Positions 52,645-64,000 of a DNA stretch of 64,000 bases are shown here, piece by piece; positions within the stretch are counted from its first letter, which is position 1; each line of letters opens with the position of its first letter. This DNA is from Phallus indusiatus (lineage: Eukaryota; Basidiomycota; Agaricomycetes; Phallales; Phallaceae). The stretch is taken from NCBI GenBank assembly GCA_027605045.1, contig JAQFWX010000043.1, forward strand, positions 124,001 to 188,000, read 5' to 3'. A program made the position numbers and the translations under genes. Below the pieces are notes generated by a model. It was not told the DNA's origin and ran no database searches. It worked only from the letters and a program-made list of their open reading frames with translations.

Positions 52645-55200
52645 TCAAGTGGTAGAAGAACGAGAATTCGAGCCGGGGACACGGTTATTATTATTGGTAT
52701 TTGAAAAGGAGGTGGCAGAAGGTGAAGTAGGAGATGTCATTCGTCTCTGAATACTTGGCGGGAGAGGTTCATTGGAATTTTGATTTTGCAATTGCGACTG
52801 AGACTGAGACTGTCGTGACATGACTGATCTGTCTTCAGACCGCTGCTGCCGATGTTGCTGTCGTTGCTGCTGTCGTCCGAGTCCAAGTAAATCCGTAACA
52901 CTCCAACTCCCAGCATGATCAGAAGGTCTTGGGGGCGTTGTTGTTGTTATTCTACGATCACGATCACGTCCGTTTCCTGACCCGGGCGATAAAGGTGCCG
53001 CTCCCGGTCCATGACGAACATCTCCAAGCTGCATAATCTCCCCACCGTCATTATATTCTTCTATCTCTTCATGCTCATAAAACTCTTCCGAAACTCCTAA
53101 AGCCGTCGCGCTCGGATTACCGCTGTTACGTCTCCGCGCCACATTACCATTGGCTGTACGGCGAGCATGAAACGTGCGACTGGCAGTGGCATTCGAGAAT
53201 AGGGGAAGCAGGTACCGTTCGTCGATAGACTGGAACCATTTCGAATCACTTATCGAGATCGTACTGGCATTACGGTCGTCCTCTGCCATACCACTGCCAG
53301 GGTATTGATGCCCTCCTCCACCGCTACCGCTGTGGTGCGGCGAAGGACCCTGTCGTGCAACTGGCGAAGACATTGGTAAAACCTCAGCATTATCTGAATC
53401 CTCGGAAGATGCTGAAGATCCAGAACGTGAGAAAGAGGCTGAAAATATTCTTTCGTTCCTATTATCGTGACCTTGTCGTTGAGCTGCAGGGTCTGAGGGA
53501 TAATGCTGGCCATTGGCAGCATCTCTGGATGAATGATGTTGATCAACTTCACTATCCGTGTATCTCCCATATAGATGATCATCATTCTCCCACTGTCGGA
53601 ATGACCTCGAGGAACGGCGAGGGGTTGTAGGTCGTCCGAAAAACGCACTTTCGGCGATATAATAATAATCATCCGGATCGCTTTCATCACCGCCGGCTTC
53701 CTCCACACCGGTACGTACACCTAGGACCTCGAGCATTCTCGCTGTAGTTCCTCCAAATAAGATGACAGTCGCAACAACAACGACTAGGACTGTCGTCCGC
53801 AACGTTTGAGCATTGGGACCCTGAAACCCAGCGGCCAGCGCGACACCTACAGCACCACGCAGACCCGCCCAGAACAGCATCATCTGATACGAATGCGGCA
53901 GCTCATCATGACGCTGTCCTCGCACATGTCGGTGAAAGAAGTTGATAAGTTCGGCCAAAGGAAACACAGATGCGTAGCGCGTGAATACAACGCTAACCAA
54001 TGTAACGGTAATGAATAAAGGTTTAATATGTGTTGTCAATTTATCTTCGTGTGGCGGGATTGTGAATATCGATAACCCGAGGTAGATGAAAATAAAGTTC
54101 TCGGAGAGCTGAGCGAGCATGCTGAAGATGTATCGGGTCGTGCGTTGTGTGCGTAGTGACATGGTGTGGTAGGCGTAGTGTTTCAGGGTGATGCCACAGA
54201 AGAGGAGTGAGACTATACCGGACATTTGTAAGGCGTTGGAGAAGAAGTACGATGTGTAAGCTGTGAGAGCGACGAGACATGATTCTAGCGAAGGGTAGAA
54301 AGACAAATGAGAATGCTTGAGCGTAAGAGAGACCATTAGACCGAAAGCGACTCCTAGCGCCATGGACGTCGAAAAGGAGAGCAAGAACAACCCGATTCCA
54401 TGAATAAGAGAAGAAAGGTAAACCTCCTCTCCGTGAAATTGCGATAGCGTGTCATACATGACAATACTGACCGCATCGTTGAGTATACTCTCCCCAAAAA
54501 TAACACTATAGAGTTTGGGATCGACTTTATACTGGTTGAATATGGCTAATATCGTAACAGGATCTGTTGCGCTCAGGGTAGAACCGAATATAAGACATTC
54601 GAGTAAAGATAGGTCAAGTGATTCCAAGCCTAGGAAGGACCAGAGATAAACCAGAACACCGAGGCCTACGGCTGAGATAAATGTACCAAGGAATGCGAAT
54701 GTGAGGATGCTGAAAAAGTTGCGAAAGAAGTTGTCTTGTCTGAGTTCGTACCCTGAGTTGAGGATTATTGGCGGTAAGAGAAGGTTGAAGAATAGCGTAT
54801 GTTTGAATGTCTATCAACAGGAATTAGAGCCATTTTCGAAGAAAAGAGAGTCAAATAAATCACAAACTGACCAACATCTCTCTGATAAGAGTGCCAGGTG
54901 CAAGCCGGACAATTAGTCCAACAAACATCCCAGCAAAAATGGATATGATTGTTTCATGAATCAACCGAATCCTTTTGATTTGTAGGTAATACGATGTCCA
55001 AAGAGATAAAATGAGAAGAACGCAAACGATGAAGAGCGACCATGATGAATAGTGCTCTTCAATCTGCCAACATAGAGGGAATCAGCCTGAGTGAAATCAG
55101 CGTTGGAGGGGTGAACTCTCACAGTTGGTTCTGGAATACCAGATGTAGGTGATGGAGAAGACGTGAAAGTTGAGGTGACAGTGTCTACTGTCGACGACAT
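52645..55200 (-). CDS. NHX1: Na+/H+ exchanger, NHX1/NHE6-type
   Basis: Three exons: 55123-55200, 54872-55063 and 52645-54810, with introns of 59 and 61 nt, give 811 aa. Membrane segments begin with SLFIVCVLLILSLW (about 33-48). Hallmarks of the CPA1 family follow: PPIILNSGYEL after TM4, SATDPV, FGESILNDAVSIV (about 195-207, the Asp-containing ion site) and GLRGAVGVALAAGF (about 406-419). About 12 hydrophobic segments end near residue 450. The remaining 340 residues are a hydrophilic, Ser/Gly/Gln-rich tail with an RQQQRQQHRQQ tract, longer than in yeast Nhx1. Such proteins exchange Na+ or K+ for H+ in endosomal, vacuolar or Golgi membranes. The first intron is needed to reach the EEHYSSW frame from the start ATG. 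No lesions, so this is a functional housekeeping gene. Confidence 0.9.
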
Positions 55201-56999
55201 TGACGACGAGGTGGTCGTGTAACGCAGTGACTCCTGATTTTCTTATATAAGAGGGCGCGGCGCGCCGCCCGGCGCTTGCTGCATTCATTCCGCGCTCTAT
55301 TTGCACTCTCCCTCTGTGTTTCAGTGTTTCAAGTATAATAAAGAAAGTTAAACCAAGGAAAAGTCGGATTAAAAAGCTCAGGGGTTTCAGCAAGAGTTAG
55401 CTGACGATTGGCGCTCGACTTAAAAAAAGCTGATTTTTCTTCTTGTCGTCCTCTCGGCGAGGTTCTTCGGGCCTCCGTCAACTAGCAATCCTATATGACT
55501 TCAGATAATCCGCCCCTTGAAGGAATCCTCTCCGATGCCGAATTTAAATCGAAGAATCTTTCCTCAGGCCCCGAGGGCGCTTCAAAAACGTTATCACTAC
55601 GTCAGTTAGGCGGGCATGCACAGGCACGAGGTCTGAGAGGAGAGGAGAAGCACAAGCAACCATACGTGTACTGGCTGGACAATTTATTCATTTATTCTTC
55701 TTCTTAAGGGATAGAAGCGTATTATTATCGACGAATCGGACATCGACAGACAGATTCCAATATGTTATGTATATCCTATTATTCATAAATCCTTTGTTGC
55801 TACAGTTCGGTCTCAAGAAGCACTACGAAACTGGTGCGCGCATAGTGCTTGATAACGCAATTCAGCCACTGTAAAATGAATGTAATTTGAAAAAAATAGG
55901 GGTGGAGCTAGCTGTTATCATACACTTCTTTGCGGTTTTCCTAATGGAGTATGAATGGTGCTCGTATCACAACTGTTTAAACCCGTATTTTTAGAAGCGG
56001 AAATTCCGGAGCCAACTGCAGCGAAAGGCTCAAGGGCGAACAAATAGCAATGGGATTTATGGCCTATCTCCTTTATTTGTCAATTTGATATGTAAATGCA
56101 ATGCACACCCCTCAGCTCAGTTTTTCTCCCTTTTGTTAATCACATCTTTTTTTTCTCTTATAGTCGAATTGGACGATAATGCTTCGGTTTCGCTGATGCT
56201 CCACAACACCCTGCAATTGTATTGCTCTAAGACTGCAGCGATGCACGTAGCAAATTCTTCCAAGAAAAAAAAACTTGGCGCTTTCTAGAAACACTTGGTT
56301 TACAATACATAAACATGCGCTCAAAGCCCTAAATCATCAACCAACGGAAATTTGACTTCTTCGGGATGCACGACCAAAATTTGCCTTTGAGTAAAGTTTT
56401 CGATGTCATATCTTCCCCAGCCGCTGTTCCCTCTGCACAGAAATGCGTTTTCGTCATGATTAGGAATGAATTGAAGTACTCACCCGATTCCATGTATCTC
56501 GATATTAGGCTCCGGATGGAAAGTGCTCCCTTTTTAAAAATAGGTTAAAGAGAGTCAGTGAACTATACTATCTTTTTCGCTGATAATGATTTCTCAATAT
56601 ACCATTGATCATTACTGAACCTACATATGTTCAGTAAGTACACATCGCGAGGTTTTCAGCAATCCTGATCAACCATGTAGAGCACCCGCTGCTGAAGCTG
56701 ATTCATCAGTGAGAGGAGGTATTTCTTTGTTAGACTACAACTATGTACATAATGAACTCTTTGTATATACAGATGGACCTTGTTACATTATGATCAAGAC
56801 TTTTAATCTGATTGTACCAGATGAACCCGCTACGACCCGATTGTAACGGATGAACCCGTTACATCATTGCTGAGGTGAAATCAGTAAAGGCGGCAATCAT
56901 TTCTGGTAACGGTAGATGAATCAGGATAGAATGAGGGAGAAATATGAATGATGTGTAAGATGGATCAAGATTACCTGTGCAATGGAAATAGTGCAGTAT
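55201..56999. other. Intergenic region with exchanger promoter
   Basis: 1.8 kb. Just upstream of the exchanger start is a GC-rich block (GGCGCGGCGCGCCGCCC, about 55255) that could form a hairpin in the leader or be part of the promoter. ORFs at 55495-55707, 56085-56288 and 56366-56548 are not recognisable. Short AT-rich runs, no repeats found. Confidence 0.4.
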
Positions 57000-59900
57000 T
57001 CAAAGCGGCACATCAATTTGGACACCTGCATTCTCTAGATGTGCGTGTGCTTCGTTCCAGGACTTCCAGCACTCAGCAGCACGTTGTTGGTAATAATTAC
57101 TGATCTTGAAACAGTACGATTGCTTTCCATTTTCTGACTTCATTGCGCTTGCCATCGAGGCCCATGCTTGAGTCAGTCGGGTATAGCTGCGATAGATCCT
57201 GTCAAAGTCGGCGTCTCGAAGCAAAATTTCTTCTCTCCAGCGTTCAGCCACTGCCCGGGTCTTGAACCAGCGGACCCGTGATACTACATCATAGTTAGGA
57301 TGTCCCAAGTATTAAAGGCAAAGTGTATGTTACCTTCACTGCTCCAGTCTTCGGAACCATTCTTTGTTAGAGTGCTATAGCGCCAGATCCACGGTTCCGT
57401 GCGCCTGCTGTCACCAACCACGAGTAGTTCGGTTGGGTCTTTCATCCAGAGATCGGTACTCTTATCGAGTAGTAAACTTTACTTAATTCCGGGTCATCTT
57501 CATACGCATTGAGATTAATTAGTGCTTGACGTGCCATTATGTAAAGATCGGCGGATCGAATTTTTTTGCGTTGAATGCGCTGTAGAAGAGTGGACGCTCG
57601 AGTGGTAGACACGGTTCCAAACGCGTGTTTCTTTTTCCCACTGCGTGCCGTGACTTCGGTCCGGATGTCGTCGCGCAAAGAGTCCAACGCATCATTGGCT
57701 TGACCACACCTAAGCTTGATCTCTATGGCGCCCGCGTCAGTAAGTCCCAATTGTTGCCGCTGTTTAAATGAGAAATCCGAAGGTAAACCGACTGTAGCGT
57801 TTTCGGGTTCATCGTAGGATAATGCTTCAAACTCAGTGGCTTCCCCCAAAGATGGAAAACGAATGGAAAGCTCTTTGACCCAACGTTTCAGACTTTGTCT
57901 AAGCTTTAGCCGTTGAGTTTCAAGTGCTTGATGCTCACGGCTGTCCGGATTGTCGGGAACAAGATTGGTTTTCACTCGCAAGTCATACCTATGTAGGGAG
58001 ATCAACGGCCAGAGTCTATAACTGAGGAGCAAAAATCACACACTGAGACGTTTGTAGCTGAATACCGGTTTGAAGTAAGGTAACTAGACTCCCGCTCCCA
58101 AGATGGGAAAGCTTCGAATTTAGCTGGAGATTAATTTGGAGTTCTTCATTAAGCAAATTCCGCGCAATTTGTGCCTGAGAGGGATCTAGTAGGTCGAATA
58201 CTTCAGGCCAAGCATGAATACACTAAGACATCACTCACATTTTGAACGTTGACTCTTGTATACACTTTCCCACTCTCCATTAGAATTCCTATATGGAGTA
58301 AGCTCCTTCGCACGCAGCTCAGAAATAACTTCCGGTGATAGGCCATCAGATGCCGCCTCGTAAGCTAGTAGCGCTGTTGTGAATTCATCCACAGCCTCGA
58401 TGTAATGAGCATGTGTGCTTTTCACTAGAAAGTATTCAGTTCAAAAATCAGTCGGAAGAAAATGAATTGTGCTTACCCATCCGTTGATTTTTGCGAATAT
58501 TCCAGTCCATATGGTTATCCTCTATGACTTCGTGACGATGTCCAGCGTTCATCTCACGAAGGCTGCTGCTTTGCTGGTTGTCTTCCGCCCAGATTGCTTC
58601 AATCCCTTCGCCGTAAACTCTCCCGAATCCTGGTAAGTGATTACACGACCATCTGATCTGGCATTCCTCCAGATGGCCGACAATATGCTTCTTCGGAATT
58701 GCATGATGGAGGTTTTGGACAATGGGTAATAAAGCGGGGAAATGGTTTCGGAAACGTTCACCGAGTTTCTTCGAGTATTGACATACTATGTCGTATGTAT
58801 GTGCTACCTGATTTGGCACAGGTGCCCAACTTAATGCACCGGCCAGTGCATAATCAGCATTGGCATAGCTATAAGAAATGCCTTAAGTGCAAGATTAGTT
58901 ATGAAGGCAATGAACCCACCGTTCACCCTTTTGGAGATCATTCTGGCCTCCGGGTCGGAAGCAGTCATGGCGGCAGACCACGGCCATTACACCCGTGACC
59001 TCCATGTGCTTAAATTTCACCATATTTTGAAGGCTTACTGCTTTCAGATTTGAGCACTCGCTTTTCTATGGAAATAAAATCAATATATGAGACAGAGAAA
59101 AAAAAAAGGAACAGACTTCATCTGAATTAGTAACTGATTCAAGATACTTTTTGAAATCTTCGGCACATGGATAGAAGCCACGTCCTTCGAATAACGACAC
59201 ATCTTCACGATCTCGCTTGATTTTTGATTTAAGTTGATTTCTAAAATTGGCATCTTGATGTAAGAATAGTCGATGCACAAAACTGCAAAATGTCATAATT
59301 AGCACCATGTCCAAGATGAAGACAAGGACATACGCGCGGTGTGCTGGAGTGTTTTGCCAATTCTCTGGCATGTTGAAGCCTGGTTCGGGACATGCGACAC
59401 AGGGCATAGCAACTAATCCGGGCCGTCTGCCAGTTTGAAGATAGGCATCGACACCAAATGCCTGTCCGCTATGAATCAAGGCAGTGACGTAGCGATAGAA
59501 TTGTGTGGCAGTAGAAAGCTGAGAAAGATAACTCTGGAAAGAATATGAATTGTTATTCGACTTGAGTTAGATAATAAAGCATACCGGAATGCGCTCAGGA
59601 AAAAAGGCGTCGCTTTTGCGACAAACAACCGACCAATAGTCCAAAGCTGATTTTCGAGATGCCAATGCATGGTGGTGGAAATCTTCTAATAGCTCAATAG
59701 TAAACAATGTTCTGATTTTCTTAAGGGTGGCAGGCCAAAATCCAGCTAACAAGAGTTGCTCTAGCGAAGTCGAGCGGTTGGGGCAGTGACAAAAGGCGAG
59801 TTCAACTACCTGTACCCCGTTCCAGTGGATGACGGTGACCTCTGTGGCACTAGAAGTATGTGGGCACGGACTACCTTCATGTGCCAGATTTATACGAAGG

Positions 59901-60480
59901 CCACATTGCTTGAGTGTGGTTGGTTCGAAGAAGCTGTCATTCCATTTCTCCACTTTGTGGAGCGGTCCATGAACATGACCATGCATTGCTTACAAAGCAG
60001 GGGAGAGAGATGGCACGTCGTGCATCGGTATAATGCAGGGGCTGTCTGACAGGTCTGGCATCTGTCCCCGAGTCTCACGTGCGTGTGGCGACGTGTAAGT
60101 GCATCAACAAAAATACTGGCGCGTTCTTTGAGCTCATTCAGGTGAAGAGATGCACCCTGAAAAATCTAGTCAATAACATGACACGAAAAATGTTGGCCAC
60201 TTACTTGCTTACGCGGCTGTTTCGGAATATCCTTTTCAGTGTCAAGAGTAAGACTAGAGTTTACAGCGATGGCGGTGGGGGTGTCAGGGTGTGGGTCTTC
60301 ATTGGGAATTCTGTATGTCGTCTGAGATGCTATTTGAGTTCCACGCAATGTCGGTACAAGCGTGGTGTCGTGGATCACATCCTGGCCGCAAATATCATCT
60401 GTTACGACAACGACAACGGAGGGTTTAGATTGCCGTTTCTTTTTCTTTCGAAACGGCTGTTCGCCTGGTTTCAGAGACAT
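57000..60480 (-). pseudogene. KDZ-superfamily transposase with CxC2 cysteine cluster
   Basis: Multi-exon gene. Supported exons: 60205-60480, 59585-60156, 59334-59533, 59117-59282, 58920-59065, 58477-58868 and 58239-58424, then C-terminal parts around 57442-58032 and 57000-57308. Exon 2 holds the CxC2 zinc cluster (CQTC...YRCTTC...CKQC...H...PLH...W). Next come the KDZ hallmarks: CPACPEPGF-like motif (CVACPEPGFNMPE), DANFR...K with GRGFY, RHDCFRPGG.NDLQKGERYANADYAL split over an intron, YDIVCQYSKKL, and GFGRVYGEGIEAIWA with SSLREMNAG. The remainder is the long helical C-terminus. One base is out of phase within the cysteine cluster (about 59990), so the copy may be recently dead, or a real sequence variant exists. 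KDZ elements are abundant in basidiomycetes. The start chosen is the ATG at 60480. Terminal repeats of the element were not found. Confidence 0.82.
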
Positions 60481-62887
60481 GGGAGAGGGAGACAGACCAG
60501 ACCATGACAACCATCCGAGGCAAGAGCTTAAAAGTGCGCTACTCTGCGTTGTGTGGCGTTAAGGACCAGTGAAACTGACAGGGACTTGAGGACAAAGGTT
60601 TGATAGTTACGTGCTCATAGACTAGGGGTTTAAACCAAACAAAGTGTTCATTCAACGTGATGTGCATTACATGTGAGCAAGCGGATGGGGTCGCTATTTA
60701 TGTCTGGTCCTAAGAGAGCTTAGTCCGCATCTGTGGACGCATCTTACACCAGCCTAGTGTGGATGGCATTAGTATAACGTCGCCGATCAAAGAAGAACAG
60801 GACAACTTACTCGTACAATTTTCAAAAGCCTGATGTAGACTGTAAGTAGTTCCGCTCACTCTTAAGAGCTCTCGGGTCTATCAGATCTACCTAGAGTCCA
60901 CGCTGTGTCAGAGGAAGTCTGAGATCAGGGGGAACGGAGACATACCAGTCATGAGTTTCTCACTTGCAGAACTCCCAGGGAGGAAGGACGGGTAATCCCT
61001 ATGGGTCGCAGCTCTGAAAGTGATGCAGGCAGGCTGCATAATGTGTGACATTACTTTTCTGCGTGTGAACGTGATGACGTGATGATATACCCTTGTCCAT
61101 AGACATGTCCTAAGCTCGTCGTGAACCCTACGTCGCTCGTGTATTCCAGAACCGCTACAGGACTTGTCATTCCGCCGGCAATAAGCCGAAGAATGCTATA
61201 TCGCTTGTTTAATGGATGCCACAAATCCAACTGTCTTCATCAGCTCCGAAGAAATCTTTGAAAACAAAAATTTTCCGCCTATAGACGTTTATGTCAAAAT
61301 CGGACCTAGACTTAGTGACCAAGATATTCTCACTTACGGCAAGCAGGCGGTATGAATGGGCTTGAATCCTTCTGCGCAAGCTCAAATCGGCAGTTTTCCA
61401 AAAGGAAGTGGCAACAAAACAAACTAGTGGACACCCAAGGAACCCGATTGAATCATTGCTCCGAAAGCGGGTATAACTCTGTGCGCTAACCTTAACACAC
61501 ATTTCTCGGGATAAAAGTACGAACGTACCTGCCCATCATACCATACACAGCTTGCTCAGTCAAATTGGGTTGCAAATAATACAAATGGCTTCGGCATTGA
61601 ATTCACGCACAAGGTTCGTGAATGGGGTGGGTCCAGAGCAGTGCGTGGTGCTCGGTATCCGCTGGCATCCAGTCTGAGGCTTTGGTATAGATGTTTGCAG
61701 GTATTTGGTACGGGGTGAAGACTTAATCTGCAACGTAAGGCGTGTTTGTCTATTTGACTACCTTTCCTTTGCTAAAAATGACTTTAAAATGAATTCAATG
61801 GTATAAAAACCGTGAAATACCTAGTGTGTGGAAATGTTTCCATTGCCAAATACTTTGACGAAACAGCATAGTGGGGCTGAACTTTGGAAGCTGCGGCTTT
61901 AACTGCTTCTATATCGACATCGACAGGGCTCATGAAACCCCAAAGCTCCGTTCCAACCATAAGGCAACAGTCAGACGAGATCGGAATCCACGTCATGTCC
62001 CTAGACTTGGTACACCGCGCTGTACCGGCGGCTCATGGGCTGTGACTGGAGCTATCAGCGGCACAAGATCGTGGAACAAGTTCGTACCAGCACTGGTAGT
62101 AGTCCCAATCCTGGAATTTTGCGGCAGGGCTAGACACCCTACTGGAACGGTTAGTGTCAGTGCGCGGCGCGATAGCCAGAGAAATGCTACTAGTGCAAAA
62201 GCCATCCCGCCGTTCCGGAACCAACCTATTCATAATCCAGCCTGAGGCCGGACCCTTCCTGTTGTCCCACCTGACCCCAGAGCACAACAACAGGAGGTAT
62301 AATAGAGTTGGGACCGGGATGGGGGTGAAGAACGTTGAAAGAACGTTGAAAGAACGCTGGAAGAACGCTGGTGAGCGGGGCATCACAATTTTCAAACCCA
62401 GCCTGCCTCGAATATGGATCCTTATTCCACTCGTGGTTTCTACCATACGGTACTGTAGAACAATTAGGCTTATGGAGAGCAGGTCTGGTATGGTAGAAAC
62501 CATGGAATTGGCGAGCTGCATTCTTTCTGTTAAAGGGCGGTGAGATATAGATTATTGTTGAACGTTGACGCATTGACGGGCCGTAGTAAACATGGTTCAT
62601 CACCTGAGCCAATTCCCAATCACCATCGCTTTCTCTAAACCCTCCTCAATCATCCTCAAACACAGCTTAACAAAGCTGATGCTGTCAATTCCACATCTTC
62701 CTTCGACACTCGTTTTACGCGAACTGTCTCAATAGCATTGTGAGTGTGTAAAGTTCAGTATTAGATGATTTTTCAAAGAATCAATCCTTAGATACAAGTG
62801 TATCTTTATTGGCATCGCTAAGACGTGTCTTTGCTCTATAGCTTGGGCAGCTCCAGTTCATCGATCTTCAGCTTTAACCCCCACAGC
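60481..62887. other. Region without recognisable genes
   Basis: About 2.4 kb. Several open frames (61209-61502 minus, 62033-62521 minus, 62154-62543 plus, 62226-62612 minus) overlap on opposite strands and have no domain. The right part has slightly higher GC and open frames on both strands, so an unrecognised gene remains possible. Confidence 0.35.
62328..62374 (+). repeat. Short tandem repeat
   Basis: About four degenerate units of 11-12 bp of the type AAGAACGTTGA / AAGAACGCTGG. Confidence 0.6.
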
Positions 62888-63155
62888 GGTGCCCGCTGTC
62901 TTCGTCCGGCCCGAATGCCACGTTAATGGGTCCACCTGCTGTCGCGGCTACGCCGAATCATTCTTACGCATGCAACCATATCGTAATCAACCACCTTCGC
63001 GTCCTTCTTCGAAAGCTTCCCCTGGTCATCCTGATGCAGGACTTGCTACTCTGCACCATCGCCCTCTGTCATTACACCGACTGCGACGCCTACACTCAAG
63101 AAAGAGTATAGCAATTCGAATATGGACACTGACTCGATGATTTTGGGTGCTAATG

Positions 63156-63430
63156 AGGTTGAGGTCCCCCAACAGACGGACGTAACGCAGTAGACGATGC
63201 GGCACTTGCATTACTATTGTCATTACCAGATGACGACGCGGTACTGGAAGGACCCATTCTTCGACTTTTACGACCATCGCCCCAAGACTGTGCATTTCTA
63301 TTCCCTCTCTTTTTCGAACTCGCCGTACCAGCAACATCACCATTGTTGCTATTGTTATTTCCACGTCGTCTCCTCCCTTTCGCTGGTGCAGCTTCGGGCG
63401 CACGACCTGTACTCGCCCCTCTTCATTGCC
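63156..63430 (-). CDS. Possible C-terminal exon of an Asn/Ser-rich basic protein
   Basis: On the minus strand a frame runs from about 63430 to a stop near 63156. It reads as a low-complexity tail: Arg-rich (GRRRRGNNN), Asn/Ser-rich, then SKKRG..., KSRRMGPSSTASSS and a final Ser/Ala-rich part. The composition looks like a disordered tail of a fungal nuclear or RNA-binding protein. An acceptor-like TACAG precedes it. Another frame (63589-63026) is open across the same region, so the choice is uncertain and upstream exons are not identified. Confidence 0.3.
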
Positions 63431-63589
63431 CGAAACAACAGAACTAGTCGAAGGTTGAGACGGCGTCGGAAGCGATCCTATCCTCAAAAGTCCAGGTCCA
63501 GATTCTCCTCCAGTTGATCTGCGGGGTGTAGGCGTCGCACAGGTTTTTCTATGCAGGGATAACGACTGTGACCTTGACGGTTGAGACAA

Positions 63590-64000
63590 AACCCTTCCTA
63601 CTGCTGAAACGAATGCTGCTGCTACTTATCGCGTTTCCTCTCTCTATCTCTATCTCGTCGGAAACCCCCCACTATGACTGTACAGCGGCACTTGCTCGTG
63701 CCATTGTTCATCCCACACGATCAATTCACACGACGGATGATGTTACACGAAACTTTCAAGTAAGCTAGCTCTTTACTTCGAAAACTCGTCAAAACACTAA
63801 ACTTGATTTTAGCCTCAGACAGTACGATGGCATAAGCGCGTTGCTATTCTTAATATCAGGTCCTAGGATCAAGAGGACTAATTACGTGACCAGAGGGAAC
63901 AATGCTCAAGACTATACAAGGTACATTTGTCCATATATTTATTATCAAAGATGTGAACAAGTTAATAAGATCGTGTGAACCCGCGAGGGTCTTTGGGCCT
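63590..64000. other. Right edge of the window
   Basis: No feature supported. The 66-codon ORF at 63568-63768 has a hydrophobic start but no further support. Confidence 0.3.

Noticed and set aside
62033..62612. Overlapping ORFs near the right end as genes
   Set aside because: Three frames on both strands are open over the same bases with no domain or splice support.
63026..63589. 187-codon minus ORF as the main gene at the right edge
   Set aside because: Its second half has the look of a shifted frame. The alternative frame gives a more natural Asn/Ser-rich tail. Neither could be proven.

Overview
The window looks like a gene-poor, transposon-rich stretch of a basidiomycete (Agaricomycete, mushroom-type) nuclear genome. 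Short introns of about 50-65 nt split nearly every host gene. The mobile fraction is chromodomain-bearing Ty3/gypsy elements, a KDZ transposase with a CxC2 cysteine cluster, a truncated LINE and several MITE families. Host genes of fungal type include a SET5-like SET/MYND methyltransferase, an NHX1-like Na+/H+ exchanger, a STE14/ICMT-like methyltransferase and small beta-trefoil proteins.

Layout. (1) 1-9.35 kb: two arms of about 2.9 kb in inverted orientation flank a 3.5 kb spacer holding the SET5-like gene. Each arm carries a Nudix hydrolase gene (intact on the left, frameshifted on the right) and a small two-exon gene of unknown function (broken on the left, open on the right). (2) 9.39-12.45 kb: a cassette of two divergent beta-trefoil genes. 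(3) 12.45-38.86 kb: about 26 kb of nested transposons. The core is a decayed Ty3/gypsy element (here 'E') whose pol is cut by two solo LTRs ('D') and one complete young element ('C', 31788-37783). One D holds an 836-bp MITE that itself holds a solo LTR 'B'. The other D holds a complete 9.9 kb chromovirus ('A', 21734-31676) that itself holds a second copy of the MITE. Most insertions show exact target-site duplications, so the order of events can be read. (4) 38.87-44.5 kb: a second copy of the beta-trefoil cassette, with a truncated LINE in its distal part. (5) 44.66-50.5 kb: the ICMT-like gene, then two tandem, decayed genes joining an ADP-ribosyltransferase toxin-like domain to hemopexin-like repeats. 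(6) 51.17-64 kb: a small TIR element, the Na+/H+ exchanger, a KDZ transposase gene, and a final stretch with little recognisable coding sequence.

Most relevant for follow-up: a Tf1-like self-priming signature in element C; a 601-codon accessory ORF of unknown function downstream of pol in element A; the 836-bp CACTG-ended MITE in three copies of identical length; an intergenic block of the duplicated beta-trefoil cassette that is better conserved than the exons; and the ADP-ribosyltransferase/hemopexin pair. Everything here was read by eye from sequence. No database search was made, so family names rest on motifs and exon boundaries on frame and splice-signal logic.
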